In this document: one piece after another, positions 22,301-34,749 of the stretch
Layout of the letters: every line of letters begins with the position of its first letter
Numbering within the stretch: the stretch's first letter is position 1
From: Ancylostoma caninum
Lineage: Eukaryota; Nematoda; Chromadorea; Rhabditida; Ancylostomatidae
DNA: 64,000 nt
Direction: 5' to 3'
Assembly: GCA_037903475.1 (NCBI GenBank)
Contig: JBAJFG010000562.1
Location: 1,612,001-1,676,000, forward strand
Translations under genes and position numbers: made by a program
The notes under the pieces: generated by a model
What the model was told of the DNA's origin: nothing
What the model saw: the letters and a program-made list of their open reading frames with translations, nothing else
The model's database searches: none

Positions 22301-24882
22301 TGTAAGCAGACCATTACACATACGATCCTTGTGCATGCCAATGTCAGTTATAGAGCAAGTGTACGGGAATTCCGCAAACTATATTCTTCAAGAGGTTACC
22401 TTCAATAATGAGCCGAATATAAGCTTGAAAACCCCTGTAAATGTAAAGGCTTTTGGCATCAGCCTTATAGTTAAAGCACACATACCCTTAGAGTACAGCT
22501 TTCATTGGAGCCTGACTTTGTCATCATCTTTTGAGCTCTCTTGTGCTACATTATTTCATGCAGACAGCCGTTCTTCAACCTCTTAAAGATGTCTACGTCG
22601 ATGCACTGCCGATTTACTTACTCTTTGTAGAATGTAGCCTTTGATGCGTCTCAGCAATCCTCGAGCATCGTCTGTTGGCTCAGGAAGATCGGATGAAAAG
22701 ATTTTGTTCACAATTACGCAGCACAGTGTCGGCCGACTAATCACTGGTTTTATCACTAAATGACGCTGCAAGATGCATGTGGGAGGAGAATACGAAGTGG
22801 TAGTAAGGGGACATCAATACGGAAGGGTTCACACCACATACAGATTAAAAACTACAGGTTAAGTATAAAAATTAGATCGAACCCCAACTGAAACGTTGTC
22901 TGCAGGTATGCGCGCGAAGCGTAGGTTGCAACAAGAAATTGCGAGAGTACTTAGAAATAGGAGAGCATTTTTCCACGGATGGACCGGGACTCTCACGCCG
23001 TCCTTTTAGCTCTCACCACAATTGCGAGCGTTCAGATATAACTGCATTTCTGAATTAGTGCTTCAAGACGCACCTGTCCATGCACCAGTGCGCCATGCAT
23101 TAAAGAAAATTCGAAGTTGGGGATCTCGGATGTGAGACGCTGCCTTGACGCACATGTCCTTAGAAGGCTTATGAGGACCAGGAGTCAGCGTCTGCATGAG
23201 ATCGTGCAGGTACACAGAGCTTTACAAAACAGCAGAACGCGAATTAGACGAAGAAGGAAGAATAAGGGCATATGTACAGAGAACTCCAAACGGACGCAGA
23301 CAAGAGTCAGGACCGCGGCGCGGCTTTCTTGGGCTGTCACGGGAGCTCAGCATAGTGTGCGCCTGCATCTCTGTCCGTGAGAGCCGCACCGCTATCTCGA
23401 CTCTTGTCAACGTACGTTTGGAGTTTCCTATATGTTCGGAGACTTGTCATTTTGACGTTGATTACAGTACATACAGGAAACTCCAAACGTACGCAGACAA
23501 GGGTCGGAACCGCGGCGTGGCTCTCTCGGGCGGAGACGCAGGCGCTCAGCATGCAAAGCGCCGGGTGGCGGTCAAGACGTACGCCGCAGCGCGGCCGCGC
23601 CGCACGCATACGCTTTTCAAATTCATATTGTTTCTTCAAATTTGGCGCGCTAAATGACATCGGTCTCCACTTTCTCATAGTTTCTGGATTCCGAAAGCAC
23701 TCATCTACCCCACTCAAGCTTAGAAAAGTTGTCCATATCTACGCAGAACTGCTCGTACTCTAGAAGGCTGCAGCCGCGACGCGCACATGAATCGACCAAT
23801 CACAGACCAGCAGCGCACCTCTTGTCACGCAGCCCAAAGCGCCCATGTCTCTGCCCAAGAGAGCCGCGCCCCGGTCCCGACCCTTGTCTGCGTCCGTTTG
23901 AAGTTCCCTGTACATAGTGATAAGAATCCACTTTAGGACCGTGGGGAAATGGAAAAATTGGATGAGTCTGTTATAGCTATGAACTGTATAGTGCATTCTG
24001 AAATTACAGGAAGGCCTACAGTAATAGCGAAAACTACAACGACACCCTTAACAATGGCAACAAACCGCAATACAACTACTACTACAACAATCAGCACAAC
24101 TACTACTACTCCAACGTCTACTTCAACAATAACTCCCACAACAGCAACTACCACAACAACGACTACCACAGTCACAGTCACACCTACAACTACTAGCACC
24201 ACCACTACAACTAAGATCGGGACAACGGCTCGAGAATCTCAACCGTTGAATTCCACCTCAAACGCTGTGTCCATCGTCACATCTGTCCGAATCCAACATA
24301 CGTCACCACACACGACTGCCCCGCGTACGAGTATTTCTAGTAAGTAAAAGTAAGTCTGCGAATTTAGTACAGTTACCTCCCCTCGATTTTCAGAATCGCT
24401 CAAATTTGTTACTACTACAACTAGTAAGCGTCCACCTTTGGTAGCAAACCTTGGAGAAGGCCATAGCTCTGCAAAAGAGATACATCCGAGAAAGGATCCA
24501 GATTTGTGAGATATTTTTCCATAACGAATATGTGTAGTATAACTCAACGCATTTCAGTGCATCACTACTGGTTATATTAGCTCCTTTGACAGCCCTCAAG
24601 CTCTTGCTGTTGATCCTACTCATATTCACCATTAGATGTCTTCGAAAAAACCACAAACAATCAGAAAGATTGCTCGGAGGGAAACCATTTCGCACTGAAG
24701 GTTTTACACAAGATCGATCCAGTCCAAGTACTTATACTCATCCAGAAACGACAGTCACGATGGATTTGTGGGATTACGTTCAAAAGCCAGAGAGCAAAGC
24801 TACAACTGCCTCGAAAAAATCCGTGAAACGCTCACCTGACAAAGATCGGAAGACAAGGAAAGGACGCAAAAAGAAGAAGTAG
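19344..24882 (+). CDS. D1: putative type I membrane protein, Thr-rich stalk (paralogue 1)
   Basis: Exons 19344-19436, 19499-19630, 19688-19789, 21771-21820, 22201-22259, 24010-24339, 24394-24505, 24558-24882; about 400 residues. Order: signal peptide (MLYRVLLFLTVFVPIL); unrecognised ectodomain with VGVAYIQHPPPD and LLCRRRKHLL and four Cys at positions shared with D2 and D3; a roughly 110-residue Thr-rich stalk, likely O-glycosylated; a hydrophobic segment with central Lys (TALKLLLLILLIFTI) followed by RC; a basic tail with MDLWDYVQKPES and a Lys/Arg-rich end. Intron phases run 0,0,0,2,1,1,2 and match D2 and D3. Intron 4 begins GTTCGT in all three. No AATAAA follows at the place used by D2 and D3. 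Role unknown; a surface receptor or mucin is inferred from architecture only. Confidence 0.75.
19839..20112. mobile_element. Fold-back MITE with ~60-bp terminal inverted repeats
   Basis: Left arm begins agtgggcgtcaatggcggtg; right arm ends caccgccattgacgtccact. Each arm continues into aaggccgc- and ttctcaaggc-type sequence. It lies in D1 intron 3. Single arms recur at about 17.59, 44.58 and 59.04-59.13 kb. Confidence 0.8.
20427..21115 (-). mobile_element. MITE of the 15.0-kb family, minus strand, with enlarged interior
   Basis: The ends are the reverse complement of the family: ggctgcgtgacaagaggtac at the left and gtcgcggcgtacgtcttg at the right. About 400 bp of unrelated sequence, including the palindrome at 20739, separates the two halves, so another sequence has been inserted or the member is longer. 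It lies in D1 intron 3. Confidence 0.65.
20739..20760. repeat. Perfect 22-nt palindrome
   Basis: Self-complementary over 22 nt, centred on a ctag core (caacacgtctagacgtgttg plus one more pair). A weaker hairpin with ttcacggacc arms follows within 70 bp. Both lie inside the enlarged MITE. Confidence 0.7.
21861..22102. mobile_element. Degenerate hAT-like MITE
   Basis: The right end (ctgcgtccgccactg) matches the 56.76-kb family. The left end is altered to ctagtgttggacgcag. The body keeps tagacccagatgg and agacccattctagggaatgg. It lies in D1 intron 4. Confidence 0.7.
23272..23440. mobile_element. Fold-back element, copy 1
   Basis: The left arm has gagaactccaaacggacgca then gacaagagtcaggaccgcgg. 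The right arm has the complementary ctcttgtcaacgtacgtttg then gagtttcctatatg. It lies in D1 intron 5. Confidence 0.7.
23471..23926. mobile_element. Fold-back element, copy 2, split by a MITE
   Basis: Left arm (aggaaactccaaacgtacgc, then aagggtcgg) and right arm (gacccttgtctgcgtccgtt, then gaagttccctgta) are inverted repeats. The centre is interrupted by the nested MITE at 23563-23835. Same family as copy 1. Confidence 0.75.
23563..23835. mobile_element. Nested MITE (15.0-kb family) with 8-bp duplication
   Basis: Begins gggtggcggtcaagacgtac and ends gtcacgcagccc, flanked by aaagcgcc at 23555-23562 and 23836-23843. It inserted into the fold-back element around it and is therefore the younger of the two. 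Confidence 0.9.
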
Positions 24883-25319
24883 TATTGCATGATTGATTCG
24901 AACTCTTGCATGCTTTCCATTCTCACATAACAGCATTTGTTTAAAGAAGGTTTACTGAGGTGTTTTGATATAAAATCTGCTGAACTGCACATCGAATGCC
25001 TAATGGATGAGTTGTAATTCCGAGTTTCCAAATTATTTTGATCCACACTTAGAATGTACCTAGAAGCATAAACACGCGTAAACCTTCAACTAGTAGATCA
25101 TTAGGTCATCTATGTGATTGCTCTCCGAAAGTAATGTGTGTATTTCTAATCCAGTACTGACTGCTTTCAACTACTTTTAATTATATTAATGTTCTCTACA
25201 TTGTGTTCCTACATTATACTATAAGTAGCACTGATATTAACGTGGTGCCACTGCACGACATCATGACCTGTAATAACGGGCTTGTTCTGAATGTGTGTGT
25301 GCGTTTGTTTGTCAGTGTA

Positions 25320-25500
25320 AAACGAAATTCAGGGAGCGTGGCCTAGAGTGGAGAAAGTGCTCTATGACGGATCCACTGTTGCTGTAGAGGTGCGCCAGGT
25401 CCAAAAGTGTTGAAACGCCTGCAGTCGAAGTCCAACGGTGTGATAAGGGTGCGGCGACGACCAAATGTGGAGAAACTCCTAAAAATGTGACGAACAACGG
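25320..25500. repeat. Fragment of the gggtgcgccggcg minisatellite family
   Basis: Holds caacggtgtgataagggtgc and the flanking gtgttgaaacgcctgcagtc in one or two diverged units. The D1-D2 interval (24.9-26.1 kb) shows no gene beyond it. Confidence 0.6.
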
Positions 25501-26091
25501 AGGAGGGGTGCACCGGTGTTCACTATAAAGAAAATGCTATGAGTCAGGTCCATCTTTGCTCAATCAGTTCGCTGGCGAATAACATCATTCGTAAAACACT
25601 AAATTTCAGAGCTCAGCCGTGAGTAAAATGTAATCAGTGAATTTACTCCACTTCACATTCGCTCCAGCCTTTCTCTCCTTCCATTTGTTCATAAACACAC
25701 CGCACCCTCCTCTTCTATGTATATGTTCAAACTGGCTCTTATAACTTGACCAGTGACAACTCAGTCGAAGTATCGCACACATGCGTAGGACTACTGAAGG
25801 GCACCCGAAGAGCTTGGTTAGGAGACCCGGTCTGTTACAGACCGCAATTCCCGATTTAGTCCTCCGCAAGCCCCGGTACCCTCCTCCGCATGATCCGAAA
25901 TGGGGGTTTTTGAACAAAACTTATCTGCAAGTTTTGTAGAATTGTTGGGACTATTATTCAGGGACTGAGACACTCAAAATCTCAGCTATGAGAATTATCG
26001 TGAATGCTGCCATTGAAGAACAAAGAAGATAGAGTTTACTGCAAATGAGAATTTTGGCAGAACTTGTTTTCTTTCAGCACTATATCACGTC

Positions 26092-26097
26092 TTATCA
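26092..26097 (-). promoter_or_regulatory. GATA-type site of paralogue D2
   Basis: TTATCA 76 bp before the ATG. Just upstream, gcagaacttgttttctttca is shared almost exactly with D3. Confidence 0.5.
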
Positions 26098-26167
26098 GAC
26101 CAGTTGATCCTGAACATGCTATTGAGCACATGCATCAGTTGTTTTGGTGTAATGACTCTGACCAGTC

Positions 26168-29100
26168 ATGCAGTGTAGGCTGTTACTGGTCCTCGCTATA
26201 TTCGTGCCGATCCATGTGGAACGGCCCTGGACGATCGTCAAGTACTTGCCTCCTGGCGTAAGTTAACATAAAATTTATCTTCATCCATTGCTTTTTTTCA
26301 GCACTGCATATGGGATGCAATTGTCATACTTCGCCCTAGTGAACCACAAGAGAAGCGATGAATTAGCTTTCTTCAATGTTGCAAGATCACAGTCTATAGC
26401 CAACATCTTTCCAGTACTGAAAGTACTCTGAAGTTCATTGCCGACCTATTTGGCGAGACAACGTGTTTGGCAAGACATTTTACGGGTTAAATTCTTGCGT
26501 GGCAAGACATTTTCCGCGAGCATGGGTCTTCCAAAGGCAGTAAATTGGAGTTCGTGGCGAAATCTCTCGCACAATGTTAATGCGCAAGTTTTGCATGGCG
26601 ACCTATTTGGCAAGGTTTGTATGGCGGCCTGTTTGGCAAGGTTTGCATGACGACCTGGACTAGAATTCATGAACGCATAACCAAGCAAACCCTAGGCTAG
26701 CAAACCAACTTCTACCGTCTGCGTCTCGTCCCACTAGCTAGTCAATACGATAACCAATCAAGTTAGCCATCCTTGGTTTGCTTCGTTATCGTTTCATGAA
26801 TGTCAGCCCTGTTTGGCAAGGTTTGCATGGCCACCTATTTGGCAGGACATCATATTTGGCAAGTCATTTGGCGGAATTGACATGCCTGGCTAGTTGGCAA
26901 ACCCGTTTCCTAGGTTGCCAAACAAACTTCGCCAAATGGGGCGCCAATGAACTTCAGAGTATCCCCAGACTTCGCTCTGAAGTTGTGTGGCGGTACATTT
27001 TACGAGGTTTGTTTGGCAACCTCGGAGACGAGCCTGCCAACTACTCAATCAAACTAAGTCCGATTAATGTATTGCCAAACAAAAGGTATTGCCATGTAAT
27101 CCCCTCCAAAAGCGTCGCCACCGAACTCTGGACTATAAACCTCACTAAAATACCTCATCCCTTGCGATTTTGGTGTCTAGAATATTCCTCACAGAATTTG
27201 TTTTGACTTGCTCTTCGACCGCAGGAACATCACACTATTCACGGAATCACTGGGGACATCACTTCACTAGTCTGGCCGTCCAACCGACGCTAAACATCAA
27301 AACTTCAAACTTCCTATACTGCTCGTCCTGCTCGAATGCAATCTGGATTAGTGTTCATGGACGTGATTAGCGTATTTGTTTATCATTTGTTTGTTTCATG
27401 AAGTGCACCAGGTACAGAACAGGTGTATAAATGTCAGCACAGTTGGTTAAAAATTAACGACGAAACAACAAACATTAGCAAACAACATACAACAACAACG
27501 CAACAAAGAACAAAACGAACAAATAGACATCCTCAGTATCATTACTTTTACCCTTAACACTTCTCACTCACGAGCATGCACCAGCAATGGACAGCTCCCC
27601 TATACCTATCTACGCGGGCGTCTGTCAGTTGGTTGTAGTGGCCACGAGAGTAGCATGTGATTACTTTCGTTCGCAAAGCAGATACCGTGCTGGCATAGGA
27701 GCCACTGTGAGAAAACTTGTGGTGGTGAACGGTCGCAGCGACAGCGTCGCTGTGTAGTATGTTTTAGGCATTATGATTGCTGACGAAGTCTGGAGGGCAA
27801 TCTTAAATCATAGGGCATATCATAACCCATTCCTATCAATCTGATAACCTCTCAGATACCCATATATAATCTTGTAAACATAACCAGCAAAACATTCAGA
27901 GTGTAGAAGATGGCATCAACTATCAAGCACTTGTTCAGTTTTCGTTTCATCAATATATGTACACGAGTTGCACACCTGATTTCACAGTTGGAGTCGCTTA
28001 CGTGAAAAATCCACCAGCTGATGAGGTAAGTAGTATTATCTTAGAACAACGACAAATATGGAGAGCATTTTGTTGCAGAGCGATTATTGTCACTTCGAAT
28101 CTAGGCGTGATTCTGAAAAGCTCTCATGCAGAAGACGGAGATACCTTTTGTACGACAGAGACTGGATCAGGGTAAGACTGCGGTGATATTGGACATTTTC
28201 CTGAAATATGTATACATTCTCAGGCATTTTTAGCTGACCAGCCAAGCAACTAATATCTGATGATCCATGTAAAGGGTGTTCAGGCATTCCAGCAATTGGA
28301 GCCGCATGTAATGTCAAAGATATCTATTTTTGGAACCGTTCTCTGAGGTGGTATTGATGTATGACTGTCATTTCTGACCAGCGGATCTAGAAGTGTGTCA
28401 ACTGGAATGGATAGAGGCAGTGTATCACCTTATGATGGGTATCGAGATATCAACGGATCTAGTCCTACTCGAAGACTGATTCCAATGATGTGCTTGGAAT
28501 CAAAAGACGTGATCAAAATCCCTATTCTAAAAGCCAAATTGGATATTGGAGCGGATGAGTTTCCTCGCTAGGAAACTGGCAAAAGCGAAGCTGAAAAGCT
28601 TGCACTTGAGAGAATGAGAATGAACTTCTCAGCAGTAGCCAGTACCGACAGAACAAGTACTGCAGTGTTGGAAATCATGCCGCACCATCAGCAAGCTATT
28701 GCTGCGGAATGAAACACCTCGTCCACTGGCTGAGAATTTCGGATTCAATTCCGATTCGATTCCGCGAAGGGTTGGACGTCTTAGTCCGATCTTGAGTATT
28801 CTCATCGTACAACTTTGAGAACTGGCAGAGTATGCTAGAGCCACTTTCAGACCTCTAAGAAAGACGATTACGTCGAAACGTAAGGCTCAAGGATAACGTG
28901 GGGATAACGTATGCCACCATGCTGATCTTGAGTGGCAAACAAACGTTATGAAATCATTTGAAGAGCCGAGGTTCAAAGATGAACGAGTGTGGAAATTGCA
29001 ACTTTCAACTATTTTAGGTAAATATTGCAGATTAAGAGAGAAACCCCGATTAGCAAGTCAAAACCTTCATGACGTGTCAACGAAAACATCGGAAAAGTAC

Positions 29101-32100
29101 GAGTCGTCAGGTTATCGACCACTGTTAGGTCCCTTCTCCTCACCCCTCCTCCACAATCCCCTTTTAGCCAGATCAGAACAAGAACATGGAGAAACGAAGT
29201 TCTGACAAGTCCAGCGTCAAAGAAAAGAACCGCAGAAGTATAAATCTCCGGATTTATTGGAGCAAACAAGTTTGGCGGAGCTATAGCGAATGCTATGAGC
29301 GTGCATTGAAATAGCATTTTAGTATGAGCCCCATCACGTTCTGCAACATTCACTCCCCTCCATTTTGTCACCCCCAGCAACAGGATTGTTGACTGTCATT
29401 CTAAAAGTAAATAAATAAAGGATAAGGTGGTCGGCGTTAATCATCCCTTCACGAGGAATGCGCCACGCATTCGACTTCATCTGAGCATCATAGAGGCGTT
29501 GAATGCGTATGTGCCCTGTACAATGACTTGCGGGGGGCGCCCGATGTACCAAGTCAGTGCTTCATCCTCCCAGACTCCTCTGGTACCAATCTACCGACCC
29601 CGGAGGGATGAAAGGCTTGGTTGGCCTCGGGCGAGATCGAACCATCGATCATGTGCGTGCGCAGCGAGCCTCTTACTGCCGCGCCCTTCTAAAAGTAATT
29701 CGAGATAAAACAGCACCATCTCAATTTCCGGAGAAAAATATTGGTTACCACAAAGGTGGGAGCTCATTTACCTTAATATTGGTTACCACAAAGGTGGGAG
29801 CTCATTTACCTTAAAAATGCACATAGATCAAAGTGTGAGGCTAGAACGCTAACATGAAGATGGATGAGAGGTTGATGAGGTGAAAGTGCCTGAGCTTGTG
29901 TTTATTGTTATTTTTCACTTTTGCGACAGGGTAACAGTTTTGCAGGTAACGCTGAATAGTTTTGAACACACAAGAATGCCATATAAACAAGCAAAGTTCG
30001 TTCTTATTTTTCTCTTCTTTTTGTTTATTGAGATACAGATGTCTCCTTACATATAGCTTCCGTACGACAAACGCATATGAAACAGAAATTCTTATGCGAA
30101 ATTCATCGAGCAGCAACATCTTTTCAGAATCGTCAAGTGCCTGCGTAAAATATTACACACACTGCACATTCCTGAGTGGCCCAAAAGTGAGATTTTAATC
30201 TTCGTTTATCAATCTTAAATTTTGACGCAATCGGTGTAAGTGCAACGTATAGAGAACACTCCGCATGAGATTCCTGTGTGTGCCGTCTTGCCAATATCCA
30301 TTTATGTAAATGTACCATAAAAAGTATTTCGACTTCTTTTTAGCAATTGTTGCATTTGTCCGCTTCACGAGGGCCCTTCTTTTTCAGTCTTATCCTATCC
30401 GCTCGTCTTATGTCATAATTCCAGGCTTTGATCAATTTTCGCTTCGCAACAAAACAAAAATTTCCCTTCGCAACGCTGGGAACATTTTGAAAAGTGTAAA
30501 AAAATCACACCACACAAGATCAAAAATACAGTGTCGCTTTCAACACAGCGCTAACTCCCCTTCTTCCCTTATATCGTCTTCATGCCGCACTCACCACCCA
30601 TCCGCGGCATAGGCATAGCATAGTCGTGTCACCTTGGTTATTTGGTATCCGTTTGTCTCTTACTCAACTGCTGCATATTCACCATTTCCCATCCTCCCTC
30701 CTTCTCCACTCTAACTTTTTCATCGCTCTCGTACTAAATTGGCGTCAACCTCTATCAGATTCATCTGTTTCATTCTGCAATGTAAATCCGAAACAATGAA
30801 CCCATTTCTTGAGAGGCAGCACCTGTCAAAATTCTCGACTCCGAGTTAAACCGCTAGTGGTGGGCACACTGTCACTATATCATAAATGCAGAACGAATAC
30901 TAAGAATCATGACTTATCTGCGCCGATATCCGAATCGCGATCGCGAACCCAGCACCGTGCAGGCTTTCCCAGAACGACGACACGCCAGCCAACAGTGGGC
31001 CCGCACATTCACAAGCGCGTTTGACCGCGCCTGCGTAGCAAGATTCACAGGTGACAGTGGATCGCGTAAATACAAACGAAAGGCTGTATATCGATTTCGC
31101 GGATTTCTCACATGTTTTGTGGTATTTCAGAGTTGGATTGTCCTTCCAAACCCTGAAATCAAGCAAAATTTCAAACACGAAGATTTGAACGGGTGTTGTC
31201 TTTTAAACAATTCCGACAATGTAAACATCTATTTTCCAATGGATATGATCATTCATCTCTGCTTGAATGGAAACAATCGCTCAGATTTGGTTAAAAGTGG
31301 GCTGGATCATTCGCAGTGATGAAATCGTAAATTTACAACCTTTCTGTACACAATCCGGGCTGCTAAATGGGGTGTGTATCATCGTGAATGAAAACGAGGC
31401 AGAGCGTTCCCGCCCTTCACGATCAACTCGTCCTCAGTCGCATTCAAATTCTGCATGGTCATGTATAGTGGAATCGCGCGCGAAGAGAACTAGTCAACCG
31501 TTGAGGGCGGGAGGATGATTTGAACGAACCAGTCGCAGAACCATACCACGCCCCGTTTTTCCTCACGATGATACACACCCTGCTAAATGAAATGGTCAAG
31601 GTGCTCTTCGTTGCAAACTGTTTGTTCCACTGTACAGATACAAATGTTTTTACATCTATGAAACGACAAGCATCAGCTCTGCGTGACAAGGACCCATTAA
31701 AAATGATGTAGCATTCACTCTGAATTTCTCGCACCACGGTGGAATGCCATTATCACGCGATTGGAATTCAATGTTTCAACAAAGGAGGAATGGTGGCTTC
31801 ACCGTAAGGCATTTGTGGGCCAAAGATGCGATATTTGGGAGATCTCTGATGTAAACTGAGACACCTTCATGGGAAAAGTTTCAGGGCTACGGAACCTCTA
31901 TGGGCAAGTTAGAGTTAGCTCAGATGGCGAATCGGGGGCAATTTAGCATTTTCTATCCTACTTTTTTTATAAAAATGCAATACATCGAATAATGGGAAGC
32001 TTCGGTCAAATCATCGAACAGTAAACTATGCAGATATCCTCGTAATGGTCTTTAAGTCAGAATTGGGTTGTGTGATGTGTGCAAATCGTAGACCAACGGT

Positions 32101-33610
32101 GGTCAGAACAGTGGCAAAAGAGGAAAGGACGATAGTTAAGATTATAGAGGGCAGGCGGTGAGCAAAACAGGGTCTTATTTTGCTGAAGGGCTTCCGTGAA
32201 TGGTAGGTCTTCTTAGCACCACAGCAGAAAGGTACCCCCAAAGTGCGCCGCCAGTCGCCATCGCCACCACAGAATTGGCATTCAACTCATACAATCGCCA
32301 TCGTTTCCATCACAGATTAATTCTTATTCTTATTCATTTCGAACTGTCTCACTTCACACGAACCCTAACTTGGAGCTTAACCTCGTATATTCTTCGCACT
32401 TACGACCTTTTCCTTTAGCAAAAAAGAACAATATTCGCTTTCATGTGCTTCTCTGTGCAATAAATCAGGACGAACCTTCTTCTTTCACAGGAGGTCTTGT
32501 GGATTCAATTCGCAGAGCTAGCATAGTGTTTTTGCACTATAATACAGCGAATGGCGAGGACATAACCTTCGCCTACTTTTCTTCTACTCGTTTAAAAAAA
32601 CCTAGTTCTATAAGCCGTAGAGTGCCATCTTCTAAATAGTTTTCTTTCCCTAGCCGAGGACAGAGGAATTAGAGTGACGGGGAAGAACCGCAGTGAGTGA
32701 GGGGAAGAGGGGGGGGGGGGATCCACATGGATAGAAAGAGCTCGTATCATTTCTGCGAATGTTGGTATGGCGATGAATCTGAAGACATTAAGACTTTGCA
32801 GGTGGACCACCAACAACACCGAAACCCAAAATAACCACAAAGAGGACTACAACGACGACAAAACCACCGACAACGACAACAAAACGAAAAACAACTACAA
32901 CGACTACCAGAATCACAACCCCACGTGCAATAACCAGTGCTACCACGACAACTACTTTTGAGGCGACGCCTCGAAATTCTGAAGTATCGACTCCCACTTC
33001 CACAAAAGCTGTGACATCTGAACAACAACAGACGCTATCGCACACAATTAGTCTGCATACAGGTTCATCAGGTGATTATATCGAGACTTGCGGCATCAAG
33101 GCAGTTACCTCTCTCTATTTCCTCAAATTTTGGATTAAGTGAAATTTGGCGCTGTTAGTGATAGTGAACAACGACCTTTGGGAGCAATTGTTGGAGGTGG
33201 CGGTCATGGTGCAAAAAAGGAGGCTGATCTGAGCAAGGACCCCAATTTGTAAGACTTCTTCTTGCATAAGGACAGAATATTAACCGACTCTTTTCAGCAC
33301 ACCTTTAATGTTCATGTTAACTCCACTGATAGCCCTGAAAATCGTGCTGTTCGTCCTTCTTATTCTCACTATTAGATGTCTGAAAAAGAACTACAGACCT
33401 TCGAAGAAATCACTCGGGGGGAAAACAACAGCAGTTCCGCCTCCAACTGTTTCTGCTGCAGCTTACACCTCTCCAAGTATTGTGACTCATAAACCAAAAC
33501 AATCGACAATCATAGTGGATTTGTGGGATGCCCCTAAGAAGCCAGAGAACAAAACTGAAAGTGTGTCGAAAGAGTCTGTGCAACGCCCAAACACAAAAGT
33601 CGAAAAATAA
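26168..33610 (+). CDS. D2: putative type I membrane protein, Thr-rich stalk (paralogue 2)
   Basis: Exons 26168-26257, 27900-28025, 28079-28171, 29946-29995, 30128-30186, 32802-33071, 33140-33248, 33298-33610; about 369 residues. Signal peptide MQCRLLLVLAIFVPIHVERP. The ectodomain keeps YQALVQFSF, VGVAYVKNPP and LSCRRRRYLLYDRDW and the cysteines shared with D1 and D3. The stalk (about 90 residues) is shorter, rich in Thr, Lys and Pro. The hydrophobic segment IALKIVLFVLLILTI keeps the Lys and ends in RC. The tail has VDLWDAPKKPEN and stops earlier than in D1 and D3, without the Lys-rich end. Exon 7 uses an acceptor (ggattaag) 12 bp downstream of the D1 equivalent, whose TTTTCAG has become ttttgg. 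Introns 1, 3 and 5 (1.6-2.6 kb) carry inserted repeats. Function unknown. Confidence 0.75.
26430..27030. repeat. Irregular repeats (ttggcaag motif)
   Basis: Many short direct copies of ttggcaagg-tttgcatggcgacctat and ttggcaagacatttt, with a palindromic MITE in the middle (26660-26812). It occupies most of D2 intron 1, which is 62 bp in D1. Confidence 0.7.
26660..26812. mobile_element. Short palindromic MITE (gggctgggattcatgaaacg family)
   Basis: The left arm has attcatgaacgcataaccaa then gcaaaccc; the right arm has ggtttgcttcgttatcgttt then catgaatgtcagccc. Better-preserved members are at 41.39 and 34.75 kb. Confidence 0.7.
29440..29705 (-). mobile_element. tRNA-derived SINE-like repeat
   Basis: The minus strand of 29615-29690 reads as a tRNA-like head with a ggttcgatctcgccc B box and an aagaggctcgctgcgc segment. 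The rest (cgccacgcattcgacttcat to aggcttggttggcctcg) is shared with a second copy at 59.74-60.25 kb. It lies in D2 intron 3. Confidence 0.7.
29737..29814. repeat. Exact direct duplication of ~38 bp
   Basis: The block from attggttaccacaaaggtgg to catttaccttaa occurs twice, back to back, with no differences seen. Very recent slippage or duplication. Confidence 0.85.
30800..31185. repeat. Dispersed repeat shared with D3 intron 1
   Basis: Resembles 39862-40215 over several hundred bases: gagttaaaccgctagtgg versus gagttaaactgccaatag, then aagaatcatgactta versus aagaatcatgattacc, then gtgtttcgc-type and cccaaaattcaacaaaa-type stretches. It lies in D2 intron 5. Confidence 0.55.
31330..31605. mobile_element. 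Fold-back element
   Basis: gggtgtgtatcatcgtgaat near the left and the complementary cacgatgatacacaccctgc near the right are inverted repeats about 170 bp apart. It lies in D2 intron 5. The overlapping open frames are not supported as exons. Confidence 0.6.
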
Positions 33611-33697
33611 AGACAGGAGCAGGAAAGAAGAACTACCATAGCACATTTCTATATGAACTCTTGCATTCGTTCAATTCTCACATAACAATGTTTATTT

Positions 33698-33703
33698 AAT
33701 AAA
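33698..33703 (+). terminator. Polyadenylation signal of D2
   Basis: AATAAA 88 nt after the stop, inside cacataacaatgtttatttaa. The same block follows D3, and follows D1 in degraded form. Confidence 0.65.
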
Positions 33704-34297
33704 TGTTTACTAAAGTGCGAAACACGCTGCAGTGAACACTAGCAGCTTGCACGATGTTGGTTTTACAATGTGAGTAATCTGAGAACAAATTGTGCCAAGT
33801 ATATGCCTTCAGATCACTGGGGAACGTCATCTGTGTAGTAGCATCCTGGAATCTGGTGAATATCCTCGGATGACTACCGAAAAATGAGTGCATGATGGAA
33901 CAGGAAAGTCATTGAACTACTTGGCTAGGCAGAGAAAAAACAAGACGAAACAAAATGTTCAAGAGATTCGAACGCACAGAGAGTGCTTTACGATTCATGG
34001 GCACCTTATTGTAGATGTGACACCAAAAGTCTACGATACATTCTGAATGGCAGAAGTTTTGAGCTACGTATTGTCGAACTTGAGGCAAAATACGCATCGA
34101 ATGTTTTAGTATTCTGCGGGAGCTCCAGGGAATATTTGGCTAGCGCTTGTCACTGCATCACTCGATACAAAATAATTAATACAAAATATTTTAATTTCAA
34201 ACCACCGCTTGAAATTTGGCACCTAGACGAGGAGAACATCTGCTAGGCTACAAAAGTTGCAATTGTTTCTGTGAATTCGTTTGCATACAGTCTCGCA

Positions 34298-34435
34298 ACT
34301 TTGTCATAGGCAAGACATGTTTTGGCGCGCTTGAAAGCGCCCAATTTCCATGATTTGGCGTGTGAGAAAGGCGAGCTGTGCAGTCAAACACAACACTTTG
34401 AATTGTCCTAATTTTTGGAACAGACTACAACAATA
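34298..34435 (+). promoter_or_regulatory. Upstream D-family segment cut off from D3
   Basis: Resembles the region about 180-310 bp upstream of D1 (19035-19135): ggcgtgtgagaaaggcg versus ggcgtgtgataaaatgcg, then tttgaattgtcc and tttttggaacaga. It belongs in front of D3, whose ATG is now 2.9 kb away, so later insertions appear to have split the D3 upstream region. Confidence 0.5.
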
Positions 34436-34749
34436 TTGAAGGACACCATTGATGAATTTACCTATTGTTAGATAATCCTCAGAATTTGCCGGTAATCGTA
34501 GCGGTCGATAAGGTGAATGAGGAGATCACAGACGTAAGAGAGATGCTGTCGTGCCCCAGGGTCCGTCGGCGGTTCAGTGGTTCAGACTAGACCCCGAGCA
34601 CGACTGGCCGCTACAACGGACCTGTCCGAGAACGTCTCTCACACTATGTCCTGCTGGTTTGCCCTCCACACCCTCCTCTTCCCTCTAACGGTATCTTACT
34701 TTTTTCTTGCGATTAGTATTATCTAACAATCACAGATCAAGCTTAATCA

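Noticed and set aside
23933..24205. Minus-strand Val-rich frame (and the equivalent at 42.1-42.5 kb)
   Set aside because: It is the antisense of the Thr-codon array in the stalk exons.
32747..33045. Minus-strand Cys/Ser- and Val-rich frames
   Set aside because: Antisense of the D2 stalk exon, with no splice signals.
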